Below are positions 55,532 to 63,426 of a DNA stretch of 64,000 nt, one piece after another. Origin of the DNA: Candidatus Tectimicrobiota bacterium (GTDB lineage: Bacteria > Tectomicrobia > Entotheonellia > Entotheonellales > Entotheonellaceae); NCBI GenBank assembly GCA_026005175.1, contig BPKO01000001.1, forward strand, positions 124,001 through 188,000, read 5' to 3'. The translations under genes and the position numbers were made by a program. Numbering within the stretch: position 1 is the first letter of the stretch; each line of letters starts with the position of its first letter. The notes beneath the pieces were generated by a model. It was not told where the DNA came from. It ran no database searches and worked only from the letters and a program-made list of their open reading frames with translations.

Positions 55532-56398
55532 GTGCTGCAGCTGGCCGTGTACGGGGTGATTTCGGGCAGCATCCTGGCGCTGGGAGCCATTGGCCTCACG
55601 CTCGTCTACGGCATCCTCAACTTCGCCAACTTTGCCCATGGCGATCTCATGGCCCTGGGCGCTTACCTGGCGCTGTTTTTCAAAGTGGGGTTGGGATTGC
55701 CCATGTGGCTGGCCTTCCCGCTTTCCATGCTGAGCACGGCCTTCATCGCCGTGGGCCTCGACCGCGTCTGGTTCCGGCCGCTGCGGCAGCGGGGTGCCGG
55801 GGTGGTTCTCCTGGCGATTTCTTCTTTGGCTCTCGCCCTCATCCTGCGCAACATCATCCGCATGCTCTGGAGCCCGCAGGCCCGCTACTACTCGCGCACC
55901 ATTCACTTTCCCTTCACCGTGCCCCTGCTGCAGGTGCGCATCAACTGGCAGCAAGTCCTCATTTTTGGCGTGGCGCTGGGGCTGGTGATCCTGGTTACCC
56001 TCTTTTTGCAGCGCACCAAGCTGGGCAAGGCGATGCGGGCCACCGCCGACAACTTCCAGCTGGCGCTGGTCTCCGGCATCGACACCGAGCGGGTGGTGCT
56101 CTGGACCTGGCTGCTGGGGGCGGCGCTGGCCGCCGCGGGGGGCATCTTGCTGGGCATGAGCGTGCGGCTGCAGCCGATCATGGGCTGGGACTTGCTGCTG
56201 CCCATTTTTGCCGCCACCATTCTCGGCAGCATCGGCAGCCCCTACGGGGCCATGGCGGGGGCGCTGATCATCGGCCTGGCCGAGGAGCTCTCCACGCAGT
56301 TCATCCCTACCGAGTACAAAGGCGCCGTGTCGCTGCTGCTGCTGGTGGTGGTGCTGCTGGTGCGGCCGCAGGGGCTGTTTGGGGGAAGGCGGCGCTGA
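55532..56398 (+). CDS. livH: branched-chain amino acid ABC transporter permease LivH
   Basis: 288 residues, about eight membrane helices. It has the LivH start LAVYGVISGSILALGAIGLTLVYG, NFANFAHGDLMALGAY, and the EAA-like loop LGKAMRATADNFQLALVSGI. GTG start three bases after livF. Confidence 0.92.
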   Translation: MLQLAVYGVISGSILALGAIGLTLVYGILNFANFAHGDLMALGAYLALFFKVGLGLPMWLAFPLSMLSTAFIAVGLDRVWFRPLRQRGAGVVLLAISSLALALILRNIIRMLWSPQARYYSRTIHFPFTVPLLQVRINWQQVLIFGVALGLVILVTLFLQRTKLGKAMRATADNFQLALVSGIDTERVVLWTWLLGAALAAAGGILLGMSVRLQPIMGWDLLLPIFAATILGSIGSPYGAMAGALIIGLAEELSTQFIPTEYKGAVSLLLLVVVLLVRPQGLFGGRRR

Positions 56399-57318
56399 TG
56401 GAGCTCTCCGGATTGCTTGCCGCGCTGGTGTTTACCAGCATCTTTGCTGGCATTTACGCCCTGCTCTGCCTGGGGCTTAACTTGCAGTGGGGCTTTACCG
56501 GCCTCTTCAACATCGGCATTGCCGGCTTCTACGCCATCGGCGCCTACACCACCGCCATTCTGACCACGCCGCCCTCCCCCTACCACCTCGGCGGCTTCCA
56601 GCTGCCCATCCCTGTGGGCTTGCTCGGGGCGCTGCTTACTTCGGGCGTGCTCGCTTACCTCATCGGCAAGCCCACCCTGCGCCTGCGCGAAGACTACCTG
56701 GCTATTGCCACCATCGGCATTGCCGAGACTTTGCGACTGGTGCTAAAAAACGAGGCCTGGCTCACCAACGGCGTGCAGGGCTTGCGCGACATCCCGCGGC
56801 CGCTGCCCGGGGCTTTTGGCCGCGCTTACGATCTGTTTTATCTGGGGCTGGTGGTGGGGGCCATCGTGGTGGTCTACGTGGCCAGCGAGCGGCTCATCCG
56901 CGCGCCCTGGGGGCGGGTGCTGCGGGCGATTCGCGAAGACGAGGACGTAGCGGCCAGCGTGGGCAAAGACGTCTTTCGCTTCAAAATGCAGGCGCTCGTT
57001 CTGGGCTCCATGGTCATGGGCCTGGGCGGCGGCTTTTACGCCCACTACGTCAAGTTCATCAGCCCGGAGACCTTCAACCCGCTCATGGGCACCTTCATCG
57101 TCTGGGTGATGCTCATGGCCGGCGGCAGCGGCAACAACCGCGGCGCCCTCCTCGGCGCCTTCATCGTCTGGGGGCTGTGGTCGCTGAGCGACCTGGTGAC
57201 CGGCCTGCTGCCGCCGCCGCTGGACACCCGGGCCAGCTACCTGCGCGTGATTCTCATCGGGCTGGTGCTGCAAGGCATTCTGCTCAAGCGCCCCCAGGGC
57301 TTGCTGCCCGAGCGCTAA
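56398..57318 (+). CDS. livM: branched-chain amino acid ABC transporter permease LivM
   Basis: 306 residues. GFTGLFNIGIAGFYAIGAYT, LREDYLAIATIGIAETLRLV and the EAA-like loop WGRVLRAIREDEDVAASVGKD, FKMQALVLGSMVMGLGG. It overlaps the livH stop by one base and ends a G-F-H-M operon; the binding protein is encoded convergently. Confidence 0.92.
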   Translation: MELSGLLAALVFTSIFAGIYALLCLGLNLQWGFTGLFNIGIAGFYAIGAYTTAILTTPPSPYHLGGFQLPIPVGLLGALLTSGVLAYLIGKPTLRLREDYLAIATIGIAETLRLVLKNEAWLTNGVQGLRDIPRPLPGAFGRAYDLFYLGLVVGAIVVVYVASERLIRAPWGRVLRAIREDEDVAASVGKDVFRFKMQALVLGSMVMGLGGGFYAHYVKFISPETFNPLMGTFIVWVMLMAGGSGNNRGALLGAFIVWGLWSLSDLVTGLLPPPLDTRASYLRVILIGLVLQGILLKRPQGLLPER

Positions 57319-57343
57319 GGGTACCCCGTAGGGCGCCCTTAGC
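57314..57343. terminator. hairpin between convergent livM and livK
   Basis: GCTAAGGG (57314-57321) pairs with CCCTTAGC (57336-57343) around a 14-base loop, overlapping the livM stop and lying just before the livK stop. There is no U tract, so termination by it is only plausible. Confidence 0.4.
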
Positions 57344-57350
57344 GGCTGCA

Positions 57351-58604
57351 TTACGCCTCTTCGACCCGCTCGGTGACGATGTTGCCCTGATCGTCGATTT
57401 TCCAGATCTCGATGGGCGAGACCACATCGCCGTACTGGTCGAAATCGACCTCGCCTGAGGCACCACGGTAATTGATCTCCTCGCCGCGGTCGATGGCGCG
57501 GAAGGCCTTGCGGAACTCGCCCGGCAGGATCTGCGGCCCGGGCGGGTTGGCGACAAAGCGCAGGGCATCGCGAATGCGCCAGGGCTGGTCGCTCTTGGCC
57601 AGATGGATGGCCAGCCCGAGCACCGCCACCGCGTCGTAGCAGTTGTCGATAAAAGGCTTGGGCGGCTTCTCGCCAAAGCGCTTCGTGTACTCCTCAAGGA
57701 AAAGCTGCTTGGCGCGGGTTTCCTTCGAGCCCGGAGCGGTGCCGTAGGTGCCCTTGAGGTACTGGGCGCCGACATTCTGCACCACTTCTGGCGCCTTCAT
57801 GCCGTCGGCGAGCAGGAACTTGCCGCTGAAGCCAAGCTCCAGCGCCTGGCGCATGATGGTGACGCCGTTTTCCGGGTAGCCAAAGAGGGCGATGGCGTCG
57901 GGATTGCCGCGCAGGGCGCGCTCGATTTCCCCACGGTACGAAGGCTTACCTTTTTCGTACGCCACCGTGGCCAGCACTTTGCCGCCGTGGGCCTTGAAAG
58001 CCTGGGCAAAGTTGTCCGACAGGCCCTGGCCGTAAGGGTTGTTGACGTAAATCGTCGACACGCTGGCAAAGCCCAGCTCCTTGGCCAGGCGGCCGCTCAC
58101 TTTGCCCTGCAGGGCGTCAGAGGGGCAAGTACGGAACAGAAAGCCATCGTCGTCCAGGGTGGTGATCTGCGGCGAGGTGGACGCCGGCGAGATCTGGATG
58201 ACGCGGCTGGGAATGGTCACGCTGGTGGCCACAGGGATGGTGACGCCGCTGGAGAGGGCACCGATGATGGCCACCACGCGGTCCACTTCCACCAGCTTCT
58301 TGGCGGCATCGATGGCGGCCGTGGGGTCGGTCTGGGAGTCGCGGTGCACGAGCTGGATCTTGCGCCCCAGGGGGCCGCCGGCCTCGTTGAGGTGCTCGGC
58401 AGCCAGCACGGCACCGTTCTGGATGGGTTTGCCGTAAGCCTCCAGCGCCCCGGTGAGGGCAAGCAAGGTGCCGATTTTAATGGGCTCGGCGGCGCTGAAA
58501 ACGCGCGATACGCCGGTGGAGAGGGTGGCCACCGACAGGCCCAGGGCACGGAGAAAGCGCCGCCGCGTCAGGGGTGTGGTGTGCATGGAGATGGCAGGCT
58601 GCAT
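57351..58604 (-). CDS. livK: branched-chain amino acid ABC transporter binding protein LivK type
   Basis: 417 residues. A twin-arginine-like leader (TRRRFLRALGLSVATLSTG) is followed by the periplasmic binding fold type I: IKIGTLLALTGALEAYGKPI, NEAGGPLGRKIQLVHRDSQT, VEVDRVVAIIGALSSGVTIP, ISPASTSPQIT, TIYVNNPYGQGLSDNFAQAF and YPENGVTIMRQALELG. It delivers leucine-type or related ligands to LivHMGF. It has its own promoter in the opposite direction to the other liv genes. Confidence 0.9.
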   Translation of the reverse strand: MQPAISMHTTPLTRRRFLRALGLSVATLSTGVSRVFSAAEPIKIGTLLALTGALEAYGKPIQNGAVLAAEHLNEAGGPLGRKIQLVHRDSQTDPTAAIDAAKKLVEVDRVVAIIGALSSGVTIPVATSVTIPSRVIQISPASTSPQITTLDDDGFLFRTCPSDALQGKVSGRLAKELGFASVSTIYVNNPYGQGLSDNFAQAFKAHGGKVLATVAYEKGKPSYRGEIERALRGNPDAIALFGYPENGVTIMRQALELGFSGKFLLADGMKAPEVVQNVGAQYLKGTYGTAPGSKETRAKQLFLEEYTKRFGEKPPKPFIDNCYDAVAVLGLAIHLAKSDQPWRIRDALRFVANPPGPQILPGEFRKAFRAIDRGEEINYRGASGEVDFDQYGDVVSPIEIWKIDDQGNIVTERVEEA

Positions 58605-58662
58605 GGTCCCCCCCTTTCTGCGCAGAGCGTTGACAGTGTGCATACAGCCATTGTGTGGCAAG

Positions 58663-58691
58663 ATTGTACCGGTCACCCCGGCGGTTGGCAA
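58663..58691 (-). promoter_or_regulatory. sigma-70 promoter for livK
   Basis: On the minus strand TTGCCA (58686-58691), 17 bases, TACAAT (58663-58668). It overlaps the 3' end of the PAP2 gene and leaves a leader of about 50 bases. Confidence 0.65.
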
Positions 58692-59368
58692 ACGGATTTT
58701 GGGTCTGCGGCCACGGGGATGGCCCACTCCAGCGCCGCCAGAGTCAGAAAAACGACGGCGCCAGAGCCCAGCACGTCCGAGGCGAAGTGGGCGCCCTGTA
58801 CGAGGCGCGCCAGCCCCATGAGCGAGCCGTAGACAAGGGCCACCGCAAGCCAGAGGCGCTGGCCGCGGCGCGAGGCGGCGAGCCCGGCGCCGGCAGCCAG
58901 CACGTAGCCCATCGCCGCATGGCCCGAGGGGAAGCTCTTGCCGCTGCCGGGCGGATGCGGCGGCCACCACGGCCGGTACGCCTGCGTGCCCTGGAAGGCC
59001 GCCACGTGGCGCGGCCGCGGCCGCCCCCACAGCGGCTTGAGCACGCCGTTGACCAGCAGCCCGGGCCCCAGGGCCACGGCAAGCACGATGACGAGAAAGG
59101 CGCGGCGGTGGCGGCGCCAGGCCGGCAGCCAGCGGCTCCCCAGAAGCCCTGCAAGCGCCGCAGCGGCAAGCAGAAAAGCCGGCCACTGCCCATAGTGGTA
59201 AAGCCAGCTCCAGGGGGGGACGCGGCCGAGAACCCAGCCGCCCGTGGGGGTATAAAAGTACGACGACAGCACCAGGTCGAGGTCGAGCGCGTGGCTGAGC
59301 GCGAGCAGCGCGACAAAGGCTGCGCCGATGCGGGCACAGGTGCGGGCGCTAGGCGAGCGGCGTGCCAT
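58673..59368 (-). CDS. PAP2-family membrane phosphatase
   Basis: 231 residues with five to six membrane helices and the three PAP2 motifs in order: KPLWGRPRPR, KSFPSGHAAM and RLVQGAHFASDV. Such enzymes dephosphorylate undecaprenyl pyrophosphate, phosphatidate or lipid A at the periplasmic face. Its ATG lies inside the end of the MauE-like gene (20-base overlap), so it is probably the last gene of the DsbA-like operon. Confidence 0.88.
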   Translation of the reverse strand: MARRSPSARTCARIGAAFVALLALSHALDLDLVLSSYFYTPTGGWVLGRVPPWSWLYHYGQWPAFLLAAAALAGLLGSRWLPAWRRHRRAFLVIVLAVALGPGLLVNGVLKPLWGRPRPRHVAAFQGTQAYRPWWPPHPPGSGKSFPSGHAAMGYVLAAGAGLAASRRGQRLWLAVALVYGSLMGLARLVQGAHFASDVLGSGAVVFLTLAALEWAIPVAADPKSVCQPPG

Positions 59369-59879
59369 CGTGGGTGTCGCCCGCCGCATGCCAGGCGTCC
59401 ACGGCCAGCAGATCCCCGCGGCGCCACAGGACGGGGCCCAGCAAGGCAAGCAGGACCACGTCTCGCACCAGCACCTGCGCCGGGGTTTCCCGCACCCCCA
59501 GGTGGCCAAAGCAGCCGCAGTCGGCAATGGGAATGCCCTGGACGAGGACAACGCCCATGAGCAAGCTGAAGGCGGCGAGCTGGACAGCCACCAGGGCCGC
59601 CGCTGCGGTGGTGTAAAAGCCGATGAAGAGGGCCGTGCCGCTTAAGAGCTCAAGCCAGGGCAGCAAGCGGGCGATAAAGGGAAGCGCTGCGGCAGGCAGT
59701 GGATACTGCCGCAGGAGGGCCTCCACTTCTTCTGGCGGCAGCAGCAGCTTGCTTCCTCCGGCGACGATAAAGACCGCGCCCACGAGCAGGCGCCCGGCCA
59801 GGGCAGCTGCCGGGTGGGTGCCCAGGCGATACCACCACGAGGCGCGCGGCGCAGGCTTAGCCGGCGGGGCGGCGGGCAC
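59349..59879 (-). CDS. MauE/DoxX-family membrane protein
   Basis: 176 residues, four membrane helices. It has the MauE/DoxX features LLVGAVFIVAGGSKLL, LPWLELLSGTALFIGFY and the loop IADCGCFGHLG with a Cys-Gly-Cys pair. MauE-type proteins work with thioredoxin-like partners in periplasmic disulfide formation. It overlaps the stop of the DsbA-like selenoprotein gene (23 bases), strongly suggesting a redox pair in which this protein passes electrons across the membrane. Confidence 0.82.
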   Translation of the reverse strand: MPAAPPAKPAPRASWWYRLGTHPAAALAGRLLVGAVFIVAGGSKLLLPPEEVEALLRQYPLPAAALPFIARLLPWLELLSGTALFIGFYTTAAAALVAVQLAAFSLLMGVVLVQGIPIADCGCFGHLGVRETPAQVLVRDVVLLALLGPVLWRRGDLLAVDAWHAAGDTHDGTPLA

Positions 59880-60552
59880 GGGCGAGTTCCTCCCGGATGA
59901 CGCGCACCAGATCGGCTTCGGGTTGCGCCCCCACGATGCGCCGCTCGTTGATGAACAGCGTGGGGGTGCTGTGGACTTGCAGGCTGCGGCCGTAGTCCCT
60001 GTCTGCCTCGATCAGCCGCTGCATGCGGCCGCTGCGCACGCAGCGCTCGAGCGCCGCCGTGTCAAGGCCAAGCTCGGCAGCAAAGACCACAAGCTGGGGC
60101 AGCGGGTCACGCCATTGTGCCCACTGCGCCTGGCGCGCAAAGAGCAGGTGGTGAAACGGCCAGAACTTCCCCTGCTCGCCGGCGCACAGCGCCGCCTGCG
60201 TGGCCACATAGCTGGTGGCGTTGAGCACAAAGGGGTAAAGCACCAGCTGCACCTCACCCTCGAACTGCTTTAGCGCACGCTCCAACGGCGCCTGGAGCGT
60301 CTGGCAGTGCGGTCACGTGTAGTCAAAAAACTCCTTGACCACCACCGGTGCCCCGGGCGTTCCCCAGGTGTAGTGGTTGGCGATAGCGCCTTGCAGCTTG
60401 GGGGCCACGGCCCGCTGCTGCAAGTGGCGCGCCAGCGCCACCGCCCCAAGTACGGCCAAGAGAATGGCTCCGCCCAGCAGCAAGCGCCGGCGCTGCCAGG
60501 AGGGGGCGGCGCGAGCCTTGGACGGGTGGCGGCCACGGGCTTTCTTGGGCAT
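59857..60552 (-). CDS. membrane-anchored DsbA-like selenoprotein (UxxC active site)
   Basis: 231 residues when the in-frame UGA at 60313-60315 is read as Sec80. A basic start and membrane helix (LLLGGAILLAVLGAVALA, about 25-43) precede the thioredoxin fold: VVVKEFFDYT-U80-P-H-C83-QTL. KFWPFHHLLFARQ and the cis-Pro loop HSTPTLFINERRIVGA follow. Homologues have CPHC here. The frame is unbroken on both sides, and everything after the UGA is conserved DsbA/Thioredoxin_4 sequence. AGGAGG precedes the ATG. A SECIS-like hairpin follows the UGA. Partner is the MauE-like protein. Confidence 0.88.
60277..60315 (-). promoter_or_regulatory. UGA-Sec codon and SECIS-like hairpin of the DsbA-like gene
   Basis: On the minus strand, 12 bases after the UGA (60313-60315), ACGCTCCA (60300-60293) pairs perfectly with TGGAGCGT (60284-60277) around an 8-base loop. 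Position and size fit a bacterial SECIS element. Confidence 0.7.
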
Positions 60553-60576
60553 CGCTCCTCCTGGGTGCCGCCGCGA

Positions 60577-61707
60577 CTACTTGCGGCTGGCAAAGTACGC
60601 GTCAATGGTGCGCAAGTGCGGGGTAATGAGTTGCTCGAACTTGAGCATCGCCTCGACCACTTCGCGGTAGAGGTCCATGAGCAGGGCCTGGCGGGCGTCG
60701 CACAGCTGGTGCTTGCGGAACGCCTCCTCGTGGATGGTCTCGGTGATGCTGCCGTCGGCCTGAAAAGCCATGGCGGCCAGCAGGTTGTCGCAGACGATGC
60801 GGTCGCTGCCGGCGGCGTGGCTGGGGTCGAAAATAACGGGCAGGATGGTCTTTTCGCGCGCGTAGCGAATGACGTTGAAGTCCGGCGTGTTGCGGCAGTA
60901 GCCCTCTTTGGCAAAGAGGGTTTTCACGCCGCGCTCGCACAGGACGATGTTGAGGTTGCCCTGGTTGGCCACGTACTCGGCGGCGCTGAACCACTCGGCG
61001 GCCTCGTTGCCAAAGCCGCGCTTGAGCAGCACCGGCTTGCCCGAGCGCCCCACCGCCTCCAGCAAGTCGAAGTCCTGGGCGTGGCGCGTGCCGATCTGGA
61101 ACATGTCGACGTGCTGGGCCAGTTCTTCCACCAGGTTGTGGTCCATCACCTCGCTGACGTAAGGCAGCCCGGTCTCTTCGCGCGCTTCGTCCATGAGCTT
61201 GATGCCGTCCATGCCCAGGCCGCGAAAGTCGGTAGGACGGGTGCGCGGCTTGTAAGCCCCGCCGCGGAGCATGATGCGGTCGACGATGCCGAACTCCTCA
61301 CCGATCTTGCGGGCCGCACGGGCGATGCTGAGCACCTGCTCGCGCGTTTGCACCGTGCAGGGGCCGACGATGAACAGGTGCGGGGCGTTGCCCACCTTGC
61401 GCACGTAGCCGTCGGGGCCCGGAATGCACACGGTACGGCGCTCGCGCTCGACGACGTTACCGTTGCCGCCTTCGACGACGCGGGCGATGTTCTTGTAGTC
61501 GCAGGTGATTCGCCAGCAGTTCACCACCCCGGGCAGCTCCAGGATATAGTCCTGACGGGCAAAGAGCGGCCGGGCATCACCGATGATATGCAGCGTATCG
61601 GAGATGCCACGCCCGTGGATGATGTCCACAAAGACCCCCACTTCGCGGGCCAGCTCTTTGATGTGCTCGACGGTCTGCTCGTGTCCCTTGCGCACCTCGA
61701 TGATCAT
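60577..61707 (-). CDS. 3-deoxy-7-phosphoheptulonate (DAHP) synthase, type I-beta
   Basis: 376 residues. An N-terminal ferredoxin-like regulatory domain (MIIEVRKGHEQTVEHIKELA, to about 90) precedes the KDO8P/DAHP barrel. The barrel has LFIVGPCTVQTREQVLSIA, MLRGGAYKPRTRPTDFRGLG, VSEVMDHNLVEEL, FQIGTRHAQDF, PVLLKRGFG, IVLCERGV and PVIFDPSHAAGSD. It makes the first shikimate-pathway intermediate from PEP and erythrose 4-phosphate. It lies 24 bases upstream of the DsbA-like gene on the same strand. Confidence 0.92.
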   Translation of the reverse strand: MIIEVRKGHEQTVEHIKELAREVGVFVDIIHGRGISDTLHIIGDARPLFARQDYILELPGVVNCWRITCDYKNIARVVEGGNGNVVERERRTVCIPGPDGYVRKVGNAPHLFIVGPCTVQTREQVLSIARAARKIGEEFGIVDRIMLRGGAYKPRTRPTDFRGLGMDGIKLMDEAREETGLPYVSEVMDHNLVEELAQHVDMFQIGTRHAQDFDLLEAVGRSGKPVLLKRGFGNEAAEWFSAAEYVANQGNLNIVLCERGVKTLFAKEGYCRNTPDFNVIRYAREKTILPVIFDPSHAAGSDRIVCDNLLAAMAFQADGSITETIHEEAFRKHQLCDARQALLMDLYREVVEAMLKFEQLITPHLRTIDAYFASRK

Positions 61708-61751
61708 CGCCCTTCCCTTTCCCCAAGAAGACCGGTGTCGGAGTGAGGGCA

Positions 61752-61780
61752 ATTGTAGCGGCTTTGCAAAAAAAAGTCAC
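61752..61780 (-). promoter_or_regulatory. sigma-70 promoter for the DAHP synthase gene
   Basis: On the minus strand GTGACT (61775-61780), 17 bases including a T run, TACAAT (61752-61757), 45 bases before the ATG at 61707. It may also drive the DsbA-MauE-PAP2 genes. Confidence 0.5.
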
Positions 61781-61783
61781 CAC

Positions 61784-62143
61784 TCAGGCCTGCGGCCGGT
61801 AGGGCCAGCCGGCCTGGAGCATGATGCCGTTGTGGATGAGAAAGCTGCGCACCACGTTGCCGCCAAAGACCTGCTGCCGCCGGTCGCCGGGGAGCTGCTG
61901 CGCAAAGGCGGCAATCTGCGCTGCGAGGCGGCGGCGGCCCGCCGCGTCGATGGCGGTACCCGCCTCGGTGTGGCGCAGGCAGGCGGCAACGAGGGCGTCG
62001 GGGGACTGCCCCACGTAGGCACAGAAGGCGGCCAGCAGGCGCAGGCGCTCCTCGCAGGCCTGCGGCGGCACGCCGGACTGCTGCTGCAGGCCCTGGAGCC
62101 AGGTCTGCACGCTGCGGTAACAGAGCAGCTGTTCCGCGGTCAT
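61784..62143 (-). CDS. hypothetical helical protein
   Basis: 119 residues, predicted all-helical: LLCYRSVQTWLQGLQQQSGV, ERLRLLAAFCAYVGQSPDAL, then RQQVFGGNVVRSFLIHNGI. The pattern faintly recalls the N-terminal SAM-like domain of tyrosine recombinases, but no catalytic domain follows, so I do not assign it. It begins 4 bases after the nitroreductase stop and is likely co-transcribed with it. Confidence 0.55.
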   Translation of the reverse strand: MTAEQLLCYRSVQTWLQGLQQQSGVPPQACEERLRLLAAFCAYVGQSPDALVAACLRHTEAGTAIDAAGRRRLAAQIAAFAQQLPGDRRQQVFGGNVVRSFLIHNGIMLQAGWPYRPQA

Positions 62144-62147
62144 GGCC

Positions 62148-62933
62148 TCACTCCGGCAGGCCGAAGGCCCGCGCCAGCATTTTCACTTCCTCGCGGCGCC
62201 AGGGCAGGGGAGCTGGGGCTTGCAGCATGCGGGCGGCTTTGAGCCGCTCCACCACTGCCGGGTCGCGGTGGAAGGGCTGGCCGTAGCGCCCCTCGAAGTA
62301 AAGCTCGGCAAAAGGCGGCCGCGGCCGCTGGCCCCCAGCTTCCCACGACTCGGCCGGGTAGCCCACCAGCATGGCGTACAGGGGCATCCAGTGGTCAGGC
62401 ACGCCAAAAGCCTCCTTGGCACGCCGGGGCTCAAAAGCGCTCAGGCACGCCCCTAGGCCTTCGTCAAAGGCAGTAAGCAGGGCCTGGCAAATGGCGATGC
62501 CGCAGTCAACGGCCACCGCAGCCACCAGCCGCACCGGGTCGCGGGTGAGGGGCTCGAGGATCTGGGCCCACACCACCTCGTCGACGAACTTGTAGCTCCA
62601 GCCGTGGGTGGCGTTGAGGGCACCGACGTCGATGAGCTCTTTGAGCGTCTGGCCGCGCGAGCGCTGCAAGGCGTGCAGGTCGCCGTAAAAGTAAATGTGC
62701 ACCGGGGCCAGGTCAAGGGTCAGCGCCGAAACGGGCGTTTTGAGGGCTTCGAGCACTTCGGGGGCCAGCTCGTCGCGCTGCACGACGATGGCGCGCAAAA
62801 ACGTGGCATTGACGGCGCACGAGGCGAGCCGTGCCGCCTCAAGGATGGCCTGGATCTTGTCGCGCTCCACGGGCCGGTAAGGCAAGAAATAGCGAATCGA
62901 GCGGCGGCGTCCGATGACTTCTTTGAGCTCCAT
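62148..62933 (-). CDS. nitroreductase-family protein
   Basis: 261 residues. It opens with the FMN-binding signature VIGRRRSIRYFLPYRPVERD and continues ILEAARLASCAVNATFLRAI. The core has AVAVDCGIAICQALLTAFDEGLGAC and the C-terminal VPDHWMPLYAMLVGYPAE. It reduces nitroaromatics, quinones or enoates with NAD(P)H and FMN; the substrate cannot be read. Its longer C-terminal extension (after about 215) is unusual for small family members. Confidence 0.88.
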   Translation of the reverse strand: MELKEVIGRRRSIRYFLPYRPVERDKIQAILEAARLASCAVNATFLRAIVVQRDELAPEVLEALKTPVSALTLDLAPVHIYFYGDLHALQRSRGQTLKELIDVGALNATHGWSYKFVDEVVWAQILEPLTRDPVRLVAAVAVDCGIAICQALLTAFDEGLGACLSAFEPRRAKEAFGVPDHWMPLYAMLVGYPAESWEAGGQRPRPPFAELYFEGRYGQPFHRDPAVVERLKAARMLQAPAPLPWRREEVKMLARAFGLPE

Positions 62934-63005
62934 GCGGTACCATCCTCCTGCAAGCCAACCTGCCCCGCGGCGACTGGGGACCGGGCTCTGGGCCGGCCGC
63001 GGTGC

Positions 63006-63034
63006 TTCCTAACAGGTTTGCCCGAAGCTGTCAA
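63006..63034 (-). promoter_or_regulatory. sigma-70 promoter for the nitroreductase gene
   Basis: On the minus strand a perfect TTGACA (63029-63034), 17 bases, TAGGAA (63006-63011), about 70 bases before the ATG at 62933. Confidence 0.55.
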
Positions 63035-63094
63035 GGGCGGGCGTGAAGGGCAGCGGTTGCCCCCATCACGGCAATGCTTCAGAGGGAGGCGGTC

Positions 63095-63412
63095 ATGGAG
63101 AGCAAGTACGTGCCCGACTGCAAAGCCTTCGACGCGCAGAAGATGCGCAAAGTCAACCTGTTTGAGACCGAGCGGCTGTTTTGCGACCTCTACTGCTTTG
63201 AGCCCGGCCAGGAGCAAAAAGCGCACACCCATGGCGGTGCCGACAAGATCTACTACGTGCTCGAAGGCCGCGGCACGTTTCACATCGGCGGCGAGAGCCG
63301 GGAGCTGGGGCCCCAGAGCATCGTCATGGCACCGGCAGGGGTGGCGCACGGGGTGGTGAACCCGGGGCCCGAGCGGCTGGTGCTGCTTGTCTACATGGCG
63401 CCCAAACCCTAA
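63095..63412 (+). CDS. small cupin-domain protein
   Basis: 105 residues, one cupin barrel. Motif 1 is G(x)nHTHGGADKIYYVLEG, with metal ligands His-x-His (AHTHGG) and Glu in YYVLEGRGTF. Motif 2 is GVAHGVVNPG with the final His. GGGAGG precedes ATG 63095. Function unknown; small cupins act as dioxygenases, isomerases or sugar-binding proteins. Confidence 0.85.
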   Translation: MESKYVPDCKAFDAQKMRKVNLFETERLFCDLYCFEPGQEQKAHTHGGADKIYYVLEGRGTFHIGGESRELGPQSIVMAPAGVAHGVVNPGPERLVLLVYMAPKP

Positions 63413-63426
63413 GCGGAGGGACAGCG

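Noticed and set aside
34427-60552. UGA read as Trp or Gly (alternative genetic code)
   Set aside because: Many genes here end at UGA with the next gene starting at once, and the recoded UGAs sit at Cys positions with hairpins.
61784-62143. Phage integrase remnant
   Set aside because: Only a vague helical similarity; no catalytic domain, att site or other phage genes nearby.
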